Source: Rufibacter sp. XAAS-G3-1 (lineage in GTDB: Bacteria; Bacteroidota; Bacteroidia; Cytophagales; Hymenobacteraceae). Taken from it: a stretch of DNA of 64,000 bases. Below, in pieces: positions 19,101-26,938 of the stretch (position 1 is its first letter; each line of letters begins with the position of its first letter). Location: contig NZ_JABFAM010000007.1 of NCBI RefSeq assembly GCF_013623775.1, forward strand, positions 248,001 through 312,000. The letters are read 5' to 3'. The notes beneath the pieces are model-generated. The model made no database searches. It was not told the origin of the DNA and saw nothing but the letters and a program-made list of their open reading frames with translations. The translations under genes and the position numbers were made by a program.

Positions 19101-19539
19101 CACCTGGCAACGGAGAGCCTTCCTCGTCCCGCACCTGGCCGCGCACCACCAGATCTTGGGCCGCCGCCTCTGCCGCAGCCGGGTAGATCACCACCAAACT
19201 GTTTTCCTTCAGTTCATAGGTAAGGGCGGTTTTCGCCAGCACCGTTCGCATGATCTCGTCCAGATAAGCCTCTTGCACGTTGATGGAGAGCTTTTTGTCG
19301 GCCGGCACCGTATTGTGGCTGTAAACGAAACGGTAATCGCTCTGGTGCTCTACCTCCTTCAGTAACTTTTTGATACTGACGTTGGAGAGCTTCAGGCTAA
19401 TTTTCTGTTGCGCGAAACTGCCCGCACTTACCTGCAGGCACAGCACAAGTAGGAAAAAGGAAGTTAGTTTCATGGCAAGTACTATTCGCCCAGGCAAGGC
19501 GCGCTTGCCCAAGTGTTCCAAAAACACAAAGATTTCCAT
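16171..19539 (-). CDS. SusC/RagA TonB-linked outer membrane transporter with STN domain
   Basis: 1122 residues. An N-terminal extension and signal peptide (MKLTSFFLLVLCLQVSAGSFAQ) lead into an STN signalling domain (about 45-120, ISLKLSNVSIKKLLKEVEHQ), a carboxypeptidase-regulatory-like domain (about 130-215, VRGQVRDEEGSPLPGVSVRV), the plug (about 225-335, SLDQILQGRVPGM to DASAKALYGSRGSNG) and the beta barrel ending in aromatic INF. It imports substrate with TonB energy. The STN domain is the part that contacts FecR, so transport and induction are linked to the sigma/anti-sigma genes just upstream. RagAB homologues import oligopeptides, which fits a peptide-polymer substrate. An internal start at 19473 would give only the signal peptide; the longer form is usual in this family. 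Confidence 0.96.
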   Translation of the reverse strand: MEIFVFLEHLGKRALPGRIVLAMKLTSFFLLVLCLQVSAGSFAQQKISLKLSNVSIKKLLKEVEHQSDYRFVYSHNTVPADKKLSINVQEAYLDEIMRTVLAKTALTYELKENSLVVIYPAAAEAAAQDLVVRGQVRDEEGSPLPGVSVRVSGSTVGTSTDGNGNYNLSVPSTASSLEFTFIGYITQVIPLAGKTNINIALKADTKLLQEVTVTGYTNYARDRSPSAASVVTSESINQVPVASLDQILQGRVPGMSVIASSGQPGSSATVTIRGIGTINGSSAPLYVMDGIPIEASYFQSINPNDIETVTVLRDASAKALYGSRGSNGVVVITTKKGDTGKISVNYNTQFGFSDLTSPNFIMMDAEQRLRFEEEVGLEIGRNIGPGWTHSSLNPAYATKTPEQRLRSDFILDSLRGINTDWRDLFFQRSKFQEHQVSISGGNDNIRFYNSLNYYDQEGIARRTGLERYTLRSNVDFNSEKFSGNVNLSLGYSSSSFTEGEGGTGVGTSMASVYYALPYEYPYAPDGTMILPGNKAFPVLDLREGTLGLERLQNSSSETDQIKTILGVNLRYIILPGLVASTRAGVDYRSSTDQVYINPDSYYGSRSNSNTLGGKGRFEEGLRRNFGLISTSGLTFSKTIDRHDFETSGYFEYVYDNYRAFNYTGFGVDARLPETPAGITRGSATFLPGLGGGRTESALMSFMGVGRYTFNDKYTLTASYRYDGSTKVPEKNRWHGFYSVGANWNVKEENFLNTVALVNELRLRASYGTTASPFGGDFLYLATFAANTTYGGQAALRPVAAGNPEFDWEYIDEFNVGFDLGLFQNSRLRIMADFYNKITRNMFVNQPLSATSGFSSLSLSTGKMRNRGVEVDVRGEVISNGPFTWTLGVNGAYNKNVILDLGNGLDNVPDGDTRILKVGMPYGTYYAPKWAGVNPETGEAQYYNPDGTITTTYNVNTQSVTGHGSLYPTLTGGVTSGFSWKGITADILFTFVSDVMRWNNEDFYNENQRYMTSNQSIRMLEDRWKKPGDNATLQRIDVPRNFTSKDIQDASFVRLRHVNVGYTLPASLIETLRVVRGVRVLLQAQNLYTWTDWRGLDPENSGVSGRFQYPAARTYTAGLNINF

Positions 19540-19636
19540 AAAGTAGGGTTGTTAGTTTAGGTGGTTACTGTTTGAGTTTGCCTTTAAATTGGAAGGATCT
19601 GAACAAGGGGACGTGTGCCAGCACTTCCCCGCTTTC

Positions 19637-20746
19637 TTATTTACTTATCATGATTTTATCTTGCATCACTTTGAAAGAGAAAGGGTAGGAAAGCTGTAAT
19701 GCCTCCAGAGCCCGGACTACGTTTTCATTCTCGAAAACCCCAGAATAGCGGTATTCCTTCACTTCCTGGTCTGTAAACTCAATGTTGATGCCGTACCATG
19801 TCTCCAGCTTTTGGGCAATTTGTGACAGAGGTTCATTGTCTATGTCCAGCCTGGTTCTAGCCCAGGCGGTCTCTTGCGGGTTGGTTTTGGCGGATGTAAG
19901 CGGCAGGACATTGAATGAAACGGCGGATGTTTTTTGGGAAGGGTTGCCGGACAGACTGCTGATGAGCTTTTGATTGGGTTTGAGGATGACGGGTTTGCCG
20001 GGCTGGGCGGCAGAACTAACTTCTACGCGGCCGGTGAGCAGAGACGTCTCTGTGGCAGTATCTCCGGCATGGGCCCTTAAATTGAAAACGGTACCCAACA
20101 CCTTCACTTGGGTGAACAAGGCATGAACCACGAAGGGGCGAGCTGGATCATGCCTTACATCAAAGAAGGCCTCGCCGGTGAGCCAGACTTCCCGGTTTTT
20201 CTGGTTGAAGGCAGGTTGGAGCGTGAGGGTGCTGCTTTGGCGGAGCGTAACCACAGACCCGTCTGCCAACACCACCGTTTTGCGGGACGCGGTTCCCGCC
20301 TGAATGCGTAGGTTCTCTTTGGATGGGAATGGTTGCTGCGCCAGCAACGAGGGAGCAGGCTTGAAAAAGAATAGATAGGCTAGTACCACAACGGCCAGGC
20401 TGGCAGCAAGCCCTACGGCGTATCTGAAGAAATGGGTAGTAGGAGCAATCCGGTTTTCCTTTTCCCCCCGGTTACGTTGTGCAGGTTGCCCCAAAAGTTG
20501 CTTAAAATGCTCAGACTGTAGAATGCCCGCCCGCAGTTGGCTGAGTTGCTCCAGACGGTTGCCCTGGCGGGCGCTCAGGAGATAAATCAGCTTTCTGGCT
20601 TCTTCTATATCTTCGGCCCGGGCCGGGTTAGCCTTGATCCAATCTTCCCAGAATAATTGATCTGCCATGTTCACCCCCAGGCAGTAATGCTGAAAGGTTT
20701 CCAGGCAAACTAATTCTTCAACTGAAATCTGGGAAGATACAAGCAT
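19637..20746 (-). CDS. FecR family anti-sigma factor
   Basis: 369 residues. A cytoplasmic N-terminal part (LFWEDWIKANPARAEDIEEA), one transmembrane helix (about 108-128), then a periplasmic FecR domain (RKTVVLADGSVVTLRQSSTL, GEAFFDVRHDPARPFVVH, VKVLGTVFNLRAH) and a DUF4974-like C-terminus (DIDNEPLSQIAQKLETWYGI, YRYSGVFEN). It holds the ECF sigma factor until the STN domain of the loaded SusC transporter signals. It lies 76 nt downstream of the sigma gene and 97 nt upstream of susC. Confidence 0.95.
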   Translation of the reverse strand: MLVSSQISVEELVCLETFQHYCLGVNMADQLFWEDWIKANPARAEDIEEARKLIYLLSARQGNRLEQLSQLRAGILQSEHFKQLLGQPAQRNRGEKENRIAPTTHFFRYAVGLAASLAVVVLAYLFFFKPAPSLLAQQPFPSKENLRIQAGTASRKTVVLADGSVVTLRQSSTLTLQPAFNQKNREVWLTGEAFFDVRHDPARPFVVHALFTQVKVLGTVFNLRAHAGDTATETSLLTGRVEVSSAAQPGKPVILKPNQKLISSLSGNPSQKTSAVSFNVLPLTSAKTNPQETAWARTRLDIDNEPLSQIAQKLETWYGINIEFTDQEVKEYRYSGVFENENVVRALEALQLSYPFSFKVMQDKIMISK

Positions 20747-20822
20747 TGTCTATCGCTTTTACAGAGTAGACGGCGTTTGCTTGGTTTTTTCCTAAGGAAA
20801 TAGTGAGATATTTATGAAAATA

Positions 20823-21374
20823 TTAGTTTAAAATTCTCCGCAGCACCCTAATAGCATCATAAATGGTGTTGTAGGCCGTTTTTACGGATTGGGAAGTACG
20901 TTGGGCAATCTGTTCATAGCTTAGCCCGTCAAAGAATTTAAGCTGGATCAACTCCATCTGCCGGGGAGTGAGTTTTTGCAGGGCAAGCTGTAGTTTTTGT
21001 TTTACCTCCACGTCCTGCTGTAGCCTGATGATGATCTCCTCATACGGCATCTCATCCCATTCTTCGTCAAGAAGCTTTTTCTGCACCGCTACATCTAACT
21101 GACTACGATGGCGCACCTCATCTGTGATGGTATGCTTGAGGGTGGTAAAGAGGTAATTCCTGACGTTGTCTACCGGGTGAAGGTGGGCTCTCTTGTCCCA
21201 GAGGTTGAGGAAGATCTGGTTAACGCAGTCTTTGACCAACTCATCATCGGCGGTGGTCTTCAGCCCAAACCTGAGCAGATGAAAGTAGAAAGAGTTGTAT
21301 AGGCTGAATAGTGCCTGCTTATCGCCTTGGCACATGGCTATCCAATTTTGTTTGTACTCTTCTTCAGCAGTCAT
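20823..21374 (-). CDS. ECF RNA polymerase sigma-70 factor (FecI/Bacteroides expansion type)
   Basis: 183 residues with region 2 (ALFSLYNSFYFHLLRFG, VKDCVNQIFLNLWDKR, VRNYLFTTLKHTITDEVR) and region 4 (LTPRQMELIQLKFFDGLSYE, the helix-turn-helix QIAQRTSQSVKTAYNT). It is the first gene of the set and should direct transcription of the susCD-hydrolase genes. Just before the start codon lies GTATAC-CAA-GTATAC (21376-21390), a small symmetrical motif of unknown meaning. Confidence 0.95.
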   Translation of the reverse strand: MTAEEEYKQNWIAMCQGDKQALFSLYNSFYFHLLRFGLKTTADDELVKDCVNQIFLNLWDKRAHLHPVDNVRNYLFTTLKHTITDEVRHRSQLDVAVQKKLLDEEWDEMPYEEIIIRLQQDVEVKQKLQLALQKLTPRQMELIQLKFFDGLSYEQIAQRTSQSVKTAYNTIYDAIRVLRRILN

Positions 21375-21752
21375 CGTATACCAAGTATACTAAAAAAATA
21401 CCGCAGCGCCACATTATTCTACAAGAATATGCTTCGGCCATAGGGGGCAGTGCTGGCGCGAGTTGTATTCCGGTACTCTCTGGAAACAACATGTACCTGC
21501 TTCCCTACCTGTTTCTGCCGCATTTTTAAGAAAACAGCCCCAAAACGGGTTTCTATTCAGCCTGTTGGTAGAGCCTGTTATACTTATCAACCCAAGTTGC
21601 GCTTTGCAAAAGCTGAACAAACGGATAGCCCTAGTCAGCCTCCTCCTCCAGGAGGGGAATTTTTCTTTCTTTGCGGAATTCTCCTCCTGGGAGCTCATCT
21701 GGTAGGGGAACCTTTACCAACGTTGCTGTTCAGGATTTCTAATCCCGAGCGA

Positions 21753-21782
21753 GTGCTTTCAGATTGATAAATCTGAAAGCAC
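21753..21782. repeat. Hairpin GTGCTTTCAGATT
   Basis: 13-bp perfect arms around GATA, with an outer TCCCG...CGGGA pair. It stands alone, distant from any stop codon. Confidence 0.7.
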
Positions 21783-21831
21783 GGGAATATCTATGTTATT
21801 GAGGATTGTTGACTGTCAATTGCTGATTGTT

Positions 21832-21868
21832 GTTTTTAGCCTGGTTTTCTAAAAACAGCCCTAAGAGC
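21832..21868. repeat. Palindrome family P, copy 9
   Basis: GTTTTTAGCCTGGTTTTC and AAAAACAGCCCTAAGAGC. Imperfect; 70 nt downstream of the tilS stop. Confidence 0.6.
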
Positions 21869-21936
21869 AGAATAGCTACGGCTCGCCGCTAAGAAGAAGT
21901 GTTTTCCAGGTTGAGTTAGCAATCAGCAATTAATGA

Positions 21937-23271
21937 TTAAGAACTCCTCCTAGTGACGGTAATTTCCAGCACTTCCTGGGTGTTCTCGGTGACTTTGAAG
22001 CGGTTGTCCAGTTGTTGGCCAATGACCCAGGTCAGCGACGCGTCAGAGACCAGCACCCAGACATCGGGCTTCAGGTTGGCGGGGATTTTACGGTCGATGA
22101 GCAGGTCGCTTACCTTCTTCTTGCCGTTCATGCCCAGGGGGATGAACCAATCGCCCTGCTTCCAGGGGCGAAGTTTGAGCGGAAATTTCACCAGGTCTGC
22201 ATCTAAGGCGGCCACGTCTTTGGAGCGGGGGACTTTGTAGCCTTCGGCGGGTTTACGGGCTATTTTGGCCAAATAAGGCCCAAACTGGAGTTCGGTGGTT
22301 TCTTGAGGAACCGTGATGCTGCCGAATTGCTCCAGCGGCTTGGCGGTGATGACCAAATCCTCCCGGTCTTTCACCAGCACGTGGGTAGGGGAGGAGAACG
22401 TCTTGCCCGAAAGGCCGTCCCAAGCCGCCGCAATTTCCTGCGCCTGGCTATACGAAAACTGGAACGGTTTTAGCAGTTCATGCAGCAAGACTTCCGGGGC
22501 CGGGCTGGTTTGCAGCGGCGCAATGGATAGGTAAATAGCGCCGTTCTCCTGGCGCTGCGTTTTTGCCTTGATTTCCTGAAAAGAGGCCAGAAACACGGCC
22601 TCGGCGCCTTGCAGCCGCTCCAAGGTGTGGGTGAAGGTTTCCTCCAGGTTGGGATTGAGTTTCCTCAGAACCGGAATGACTTCGTGGCGCACCAGATTGC
22701 GGTTGTATTTACGGCTCTCATTGCTGGAATCTTCCCGCCACGCCAAACGTTTGGCTACCAGCCACTCATACAAATCATCTTTGGTGAGGCCCAGGAGCGG
22801 ACGGATGAGGTTGCCGCTTTTGGGCAGAATTCCGTGAAGTCCGGCTAAACCAGTGCCGCGCACCAGGTTCAGGAGCACGGTCTCCAAGGCATCAGACTGG
22901 TGGTGGGCGGTGGCGATGACGTCATACCCCAGTTGCTGGCGCATCTGCTCAAACCATTGGTAGCGCAGGGTGCGGGCGGCCATTTGGGTAGAGATACCCT
23001 CCTGCTGGGCGAAGGCTTGGGTTTGGAACTGCTCACTGTAGAAAGGCGCTTCGTATTGTTTGGCCAGCTTGCGCACGAACAATTCATCGGCGTCCGATTC
23101 CTCGCCCCGCAGCCCGAAGTTGCAGTGCAGCACCGCAAAGGGGAACTTGCCGCGGTGCAGGAGGTCGGCTAGTACCACCGAATCCAGACCTCCGCTGACG
23201 GCGGCAAGAATCCTGGTTTCAGACGTGGCGAGTTGGTGGGTGTCTATATAATGTAAAACTTTCTGGAGCAT
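21937..23271 (-). CDS. tilS: tRNA(Ile)-lysidine synthetase
   Basis: 444 residues. It adds lysine to C34 of the CAU-anticodon tRNA-Ile so that it reads AUA. The PP-loop ATP motif is AAVSGGLDSVVL (26-31), followed by LHCNFGLRGEESDADELFV, TAHHQSDALETVLLNLVRGTGLAGL and REDSSNESRKYNRNLVRHEV. The C-terminal TilS domain contains LRPWKQGDWFIPLGMNGKKK. Start placed at the ATG at 23271 (MLQKVLHYIDTH), although the frame stays open another 118 codons upstream across the divergent gene; that extension is antisense shadow. Essential housekeeping gene. Confidence 0.95.
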   Translation of the reverse strand: MLQKVLHYIDTHQLATSETRILAAVSGGLDSVVLADLLHRGKFPFAVLHCNFGLRGEESDADELFVRKLAKQYEAPFYSEQFQTQAFAQQEGISTQMAARTLRYQWFEQMRQQLGYDVIATAHHQSDALETVLLNLVRGTGLAGLHGILPKSGNLIRPLLGLTKDDLYEWLVAKRLAWREDSSNESRKYNRNLVRHEVIPVLRKLNPNLEETFTHTLERLQGAEAVFLASFQEIKAKTQRQENGAIYLSIAPLQTSPAPEVLLHELLKPFQFSYSQAQEIAAAWDGLSGKTFSSPTHVLVKDREDLVITAKPLEQFGSITVPQETTELQFGPYLAKIARKPAEGYKVPRSKDVAALDADLVKFPLKLRPWKQGDWFIPLGMNGKKKVSDLLIDRKIPANLKPDVWVLVSDASLTWVIGQQLDNRFKVTENTQEVLEITVTRRSS

Positions 23272-23294
23272 CAGTGAAGGAAGGGTATTTTTAG

Positions 23295-23302
23295 TAATTT
23301 TG
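23295..23302 (+). promoter_or_regulatory. Putative -7 box TAATTTTG
   Basis: Matches the Bacteroidota TAnnTTTG element 18 nt before the lptA-like start. No good -33 TTTG lies at the usual distance. Confidence 0.3.
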
Positions 23303-23320
23303 TTTCTATTACATGCATTG

Positions 23321-25072
23321 ATGAAGTTCACAAAGATAGGTTTAGTATCTCTTTTCTCCCTGTTCTCGGTTACTTTGGCTTTCGGCCAGGGTACCCCGGC
23401 CCCGCAGGGAGGCGGGCAACCGGTAGAAGTATCAGCGAATACGCTGCAATCCGGCCGATACAACGGCGAGGAAGTGCGCCGGCTGCTGGGGAACGTGGTG
23501 ATGCGCCAGGGCCAGACTACCTTAACCTCAGACTCGGCGTACCAGTACGTAAGTGACCGCAACAAGCTGGAGGTGTTCAGCAACGTGCACATTACCCAGC
23601 CCGGCATGGATGCCACCAGTACCACCGCCAGCTATGACGGTACCCGGCGCATTGCCACCATGCGGGGCAACGTGACGCTGCGCGATGAGCAGATGACCTT
23701 GACCACGCCTTCGCTGGACTATGATTTGAACGCCAAACGCGCCTATTACACCACTACCGGTAACATTGTAGGCCCAGATTACACCATTAACAGCCAGTTG
23801 GGCACCTACACCTCAGATGATAAGGTGCTCACGTTTAAAAAGAACATTAAATACGTAGGCCAAAACGCCGAGGTGCTGAGCGATACCATGTCTTATAACA
23901 CGGTGACCAAGGTGGTGGAGTTCTTTGGGCCTACCACCATCAAGTCGCCGGACGGTACGCTGCGCGCGAACCGCGGCACGTACAACACCGTTACCCGCGA
24001 GTCTAACTTTAGGGGCAATGCGAGCATCAAAACCCCAGATTACCTCATTAAAGGCGAGACCCTGACCTACGACAAAGCCAAGGAATACTACACCGCTTCG
24101 CGCAACGTGTCCATGACGGCCATCAAAGATACCGCCATTATTACCGGACAGACCGCTTTGTACTGGCGCGCTCAAGGTCGGGCAAAGGTCTTTGGTTCTC
24201 CCGTGATGCGTACCATTGAAAAGCGCGACACCATGTATCTGTCGGCCGATACGCTGGTTTCGGTGGAGAACGTGAAAGACAAAACCAAGAAAGGCAAACT
24301 GTACGCCTACCATGATGTGCGCATCTTTAAGTCTGATTTGCAGGGACTGTGCGATTCCCTTACCTACGACCAGAATGACTCTGTTATCTACATGAACCGC
24401 AATCCGCGTCTATGGGCGAATAAAAACCAGATGACGGCTGATAGCGTGGTTCTGCAACTACGCGGCAACACCCTGGATCAGATGCGCATGTACGGGAATT
24501 CGTTCGCCATTTCTATAGATACGCTGGAAAACTACAACCAGGTGAAAGGCCGCAATATGATCGCGCGCTTTGCCGACGGAAAGATCAGGCGCATAGACGT
24601 AAACGGAAACGGCGAAAGCCTCTACTTTGCCTTGCAGGGCGATACTGCCACCATGGGCATGAACCGGGCCGTATGCAGTGACATGCGCCTGATGTTTGAG
24701 GAAGGCAAGGTGCAGACCATCACTTTCCTGGAACAGCCCGACGCCAAACTCATTCCGCCCCATGAACTGGAGGAGCCAGATACCCGCCTGAAAGGGTTTG
24801 TGTGGCGCAGTGACGAAAAACCTACCCGTGCCTTTGTGCTGGCGAAAAGAGGGGCTAAGAAAGCTGCCGCCAAAGCCACGGGCACCCAAGTTCCGGCCAC
24901 CACAACCAAAGCTGCGGCAAAGGGCAATAGAGCTTCCGCAGAAGCTTCGGTCAAGCCGGAGCCCCGTTCCACAGGCCCTCAAACCCAGCCAAGTTCACCT
25001 AAACCCGCCTCGCCACCGCCCGCTAAAAAAAGAGCGGTTGGGTTTGGGTCTGGTTTCAAGAAGGGTTCCTAA
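23321..25072 (+). CDS. LptA/OstA-like lipopolysaccharide transport protein
   Basis: 583 residues. A signal peptide (MKFTKIGLVSLFSLFSVTLAFG) precedes repeated OstA-type beta strands: VMRQGQTTLTSDSAYQYV, MDATSTTASYDGTRRIATM, GNVTLRDEQMTLTTPSLDY, YTINSQLGTYTSDDKVLTF. These build the periplasmic bridge that carries LPS. The last 90 residues are a low-complexity Ala/Lys/Pro tail. The start at 23321 (ATG) was chosen over TTG at 23300. It is divergent from tilS and heads the run bamD - omega - coaC - coaB - DUF4835 - recN. It is longer than proteobacterial LptA and resembles the Bacteroidota OstA-like family. Confidence 0.88.
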   Translation: MKFTKIGLVSLFSLFSVTLAFGQGTPAPQGGGQPVEVSANTLQSGRYNGEEVRRLLGNVVMRQGQTTLTSDSAYQYVSDRNKLEVFSNVHITQPGMDATSTTASYDGTRRIATMRGNVTLRDEQMTLTTPSLDYDLNAKRAYYTTTGNIVGPDYTINSQLGTYTSDDKVLTFKKNIKYVGQNAEVLSDTMSYNTVTKVVEFFGPTTIKSPDGTLRANRGTYNTVTRESNFRGNASIKTPDYLIKGETLTYDKAKEYYTASRNVSMTAIKDTAIITGQTALYWRAQGRAKVFGSPVMRTIEKRDTMYLSADTLVSVENVKDKTKKGKLYAYHDVRIFKSDLQGLCDSLTYDQNDSVIYMNRNPRLWANKNQMTADSVVLQLRGNTLDQMRMYGNSFAISIDTLENYNQVKGRNMIARFADGKIRRIDVNGNGESLYFALQGDTATMGMNRAVCSDMRLMFEEGKVQTITFLEQPDAKLIPPHELEEPDTRLKGFVWRSDEKPTRAFVLAKRGAKKAAAKATGTQVPATTTKAAAKGNRASAEASVKPEPRSTGPQTQPSSPKPASPPPAKKRAVGFGSGFKKGS

Positions 25073-25136
25073 AATAGAGTCCTATTATACTTGGGGGCTT
25101 TGCTCCTCGTTAAGTGTATTTATAAAAGAATTTTGT

Positions 25137-25144
25137 TATTTTTG
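25137..25144 (+). promoter_or_regulatory. Putative -7 box TATTTTTG before bamD
   Basis: TAnnTTTG match ending 7 nt before the bamD start. That position would give an almost leaderless transcript, so this could be chance. Confidence 0.25.
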
Positions 25145-25151
25145 CGCGATT

Positions 25152-26006
25152 ATGACCAACCGCATTCTTTCTTATTTGCCTATTCTGCTCTTAGTTGTGC
25201 TATTGGGCGCCTGTGGGCAATACAATAAAATCCTGAAAAGCGACGACGTAGATAAAAAATACGCCGCGGCCCTCTCTTACTATGAAAAGGAAGAGTATGA
25301 CAAAGCCGGTGCTTTATTGGAAGACCTTATGCCGTTGTTGAAAGGGCGTAGCGAGTATGAGCGGGCTAATTTCCTGTACGCCTATACCAAGTACCACCAG
25401 CAACTGTACCTGGAGAGTTCTTTCCATTTCACCTCTTTTGGGCAGACGTTCCCCCGCAGCCAGTACGCCGAAGAGGCCGCTTTCATGAACGCCAAGTCGC
25501 TGACCAATGAGTCCCCGTCGGTGAACCTGGATCAGCAGAGCACCGCGCAGGCCATGGCGGCCTTGCAGGAGTTCATGCGCCGCTACCCGCAAAGCAAATA
25601 CATGCCCGAAGCCAACACCATTTATGATGAGCTTTCCCGTAAAATTGAGTTAAAGGCCTTTGACGTAGCCAAGCAGTACTACAAACTCACCAACTATGAC
25701 CCGCAGTACTACAAAGCGGCCGTAGTAGCCCTGGAGAACTTCCGGAAGAGCTTTCCGTCTTCCACTTTCAATGAAGAAGCCGCTTACCTGCGCATAGATG
25801 CCCAGTACAACTACGCCAGAGAAAGCATAGAATCAAAGCAGCGGGATCGTTATGCCGAGGTAGTTACCATGTACCAGACGTTTGTGGATGCGTATCCGCA
25901 AAGCAAATACCTGCGTACTGCCGAGAATATCTATGACTCTAGCCGACAAGCGTTGGAAAGACTCAGCAAAACCACAGCGGCCGCTACCACGGCCACCAAT
26001 AATTAA
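25152..26006 (+). CDS. bamD: Outer membrane assembly lipoprotein BamD
   Basis: 284 residues. A lipoprotein signal (LLLVVLLGACGQY) is followed by TPR repeats, e.g. YYEKEEYDKAGALLEDLMPL, FLYAYTKYHQQLYLESSFHF, FMRRYPQSKYMPEA and FVDAYPQSKYLRTAEN. It is the lipoprotein partner of BamA in inserting beta-barrel proteins. The start is the ATG 79 nt after the lptA-like stop; a frame beginning at 24798 inside the upstream gene is a shadow. A palindrome is notably absent between it and its downstream neighbour, which suits an operon. Confidence 0.93.
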   Translation: MTNRILSYLPILLLVVLLGACGQYNKILKSDDVDKKYAAALSYYEKEEYDKAGALLEDLMPLLKGRSEYERANFLYAYTKYHQQLYLESSFHFTSFGQTFPRSQYAEEAAFMNAKSLTNESPSVNLDQQSTAQAMAALQEFMRRYPQSKYMPEANTIYDELSRKIELKAFDVAKQYYKLTNYDPQYYKAAVVALENFRKSFPSSTFNEEAAYLRIDAQYNYARESIESKQRDRYAEVVTMYQTFVDAYPQSKYLRTAENIYDSSRQALERLSKTTAAATTATNN

Positions 26007-26033
26007 TTTTGTAAAACCCAATTCACCAGACAT

Positions 26034-26363
26034 ATGGCCCAAGTACCAGCATCCATCGTAACGCGTAACATTTCTGACCTGGCGGTTGAGACCGGTAACG
26101 TATATGAGTCTATCTCCATCATCTCTAAGCGGGCAAACCAAATTGCCGTAAAGGTGAAGGAAGAATTGAACTCTAAACTGGCCGAGTTCGCCACCACGGT
26201 TGACAACCTGGAAGAGGTGTTTGAAAACCGCGAGCAGATTGAGATCTCTAAATACTATGAGCGTCTTCCTAAGCCTACCAACATGGCCATTGAGGAGTTC
26301 ATTGAAGGAAAAGTTTACTTCCGGAACGCCGATGATGAAGAGCAAACCTCTTCCGCGTTTTAA
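26034..26363 (+). CDS. rpoZ: RNA polymerase omega/Rpb6-family subunit
   Basis: 109 residues. VTRNISDLAVETGNVYESISIISKRANQIA resembles the Rpb6/omega helix-rich core that clamps the beta-prime C-terminus. The C-terminal half (NREQIEISKYYERLPKPTN, IEEFIEGKVYFR) is the extension typical of the Bacteroidota version. The location between bamD and coaC/coaB is conserved as I recall it in this phylum. Assembly factor of RNA polymerase; small and highly charged. Confidence 0.85.
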   Translation: MAQVPASIVTRNISDLAVETGNVYESISIISKRANQIAVKVKEELNSKLAEFATTVDNLEEVFENREQIEISKYYERLPKPTNMAIEEFIEGKVYFRNADDEEQTSSAF

Positions 26364-26377
26364 TCTCCCGTTTCTGA

Positions 26378-26938
26378 ATGCTTCGGCATAAGAAAATACT
26401 CCTGGGGGTTTGCGGAAGCATTGCGGCCTACAAAGCGGCGTTGCTGGTGCGGCTCCTCATCAAAGCAGAAGCAGAAGTGCAGGTAATCCTGACCACTTCT
26501 GCTTCTGCTTTTATAACCCCCGTCACCTTAGCCACCCTCTCCAAAAGACCGGTGCTCACCGAGTTTGTGCGGAGCGATAACTCTGGTCTCTGGCACAACC
26601 ACGTGGAACTGGGCCTGTGGGCCGATGCGCTGGTGGTGGCCCCGGCCAGTGCCAACACCGTGGGGAAATTCGCCCGTGGTTTGTGTGACAACCTGCTTTC
26701 GGCAACGTACCTCTCGGCCCGCTGCCCGGTGTTTGTGGCCCCGGCCATGGATCTGGACATGTACCAGCACCCGGCCGTGCAGGAGAACTTCCGGCTGCTG
26801 CGCTCCTACGGAAACCACATCATGGAAGCCGGACACGGAGAGCTGGCCAGCGGTTTAGTGGGGCAGGGGCGCCTGGCAGAGCCCGAGGAGATTGTTCAGG
26901 TTTTACAACAGCATTTTACGGCACGCAACCTTGTTTAA
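26378..26938 (+). CDS. coaC: Phosphopantothenoylcysteine decarboxylase (CoaC moiety)
   Basis: 186 residues. A flavoprotein that decarboxylates phosphopantothenoylcysteine in coenzyme A synthesis. KKILLGVCGSIAAYKAALLVR is the FMN site, WHNHVELGLWAD carries the catalytic His, and NTVGKFARGLCDNLLSA and APAMDLDMYQHPA follow. The motif is PAMD rather than PAMN, as I recall for the phylum. In most bacteria this is the N-terminal half of a fused CoaBC of about 400 residues. Here the frame stops at 26936 (CTT GTT TAA), exactly where the CoaB domain begins in the +1 frame. See the finding on this split. Confidence 0.92.
   Translation: MLRHKKILLGVCGSIAAYKAALLVRLLIKAEAEVQVILTTSASAFITPVTLATLSKRPVLTEFVRSDNSGLWHNHVELGLWADALVVAPASANTVGKFARGLCDNLLSATYLSARCPVFVAPAMDLDMYQHPAVQENFRLLRSYGNHIMEAGHGELASGLVGQGRLAEPEEIVQVLQQHFTARNLV

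Larger units (their letters stand above)
21375..21936. other. 562-bp intergenic region between the ECF gene and tilS
   Basis: Contains a hairpin at 21753-21782, a palindrome family copy at 21832-21868, and CAATTGCTGATTG near 21818 answered by CAATCAGCAATT near 21918. There is no convincing gene. The promoter of the ECF operon must lie at the left end, but no clear TAnnTTTG box is seen (TATACTTG is the nearest). Confidence 0.6.

Noticed and set aside
21376-21390. GTATAC-CAA-GTATAC as an operator for the ECF operon
   Set aside because: The motif is short, palindromic by itself, and sits one base from the start codon; no support beyond position. Left as a note only.
23272-23625. 118-codon extension of tilS upstream of 23271
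   Set aside because: It is antisense to the lptA-like gene and TilS proteins start near the PP-loop motif.
24798-25151. Upstream extension of the bamD frame into the lptA-like gene
   Set aside because: The lipoprotein start at 25152 has a proper lipobox; the extension overlaps a real gene in another frame.
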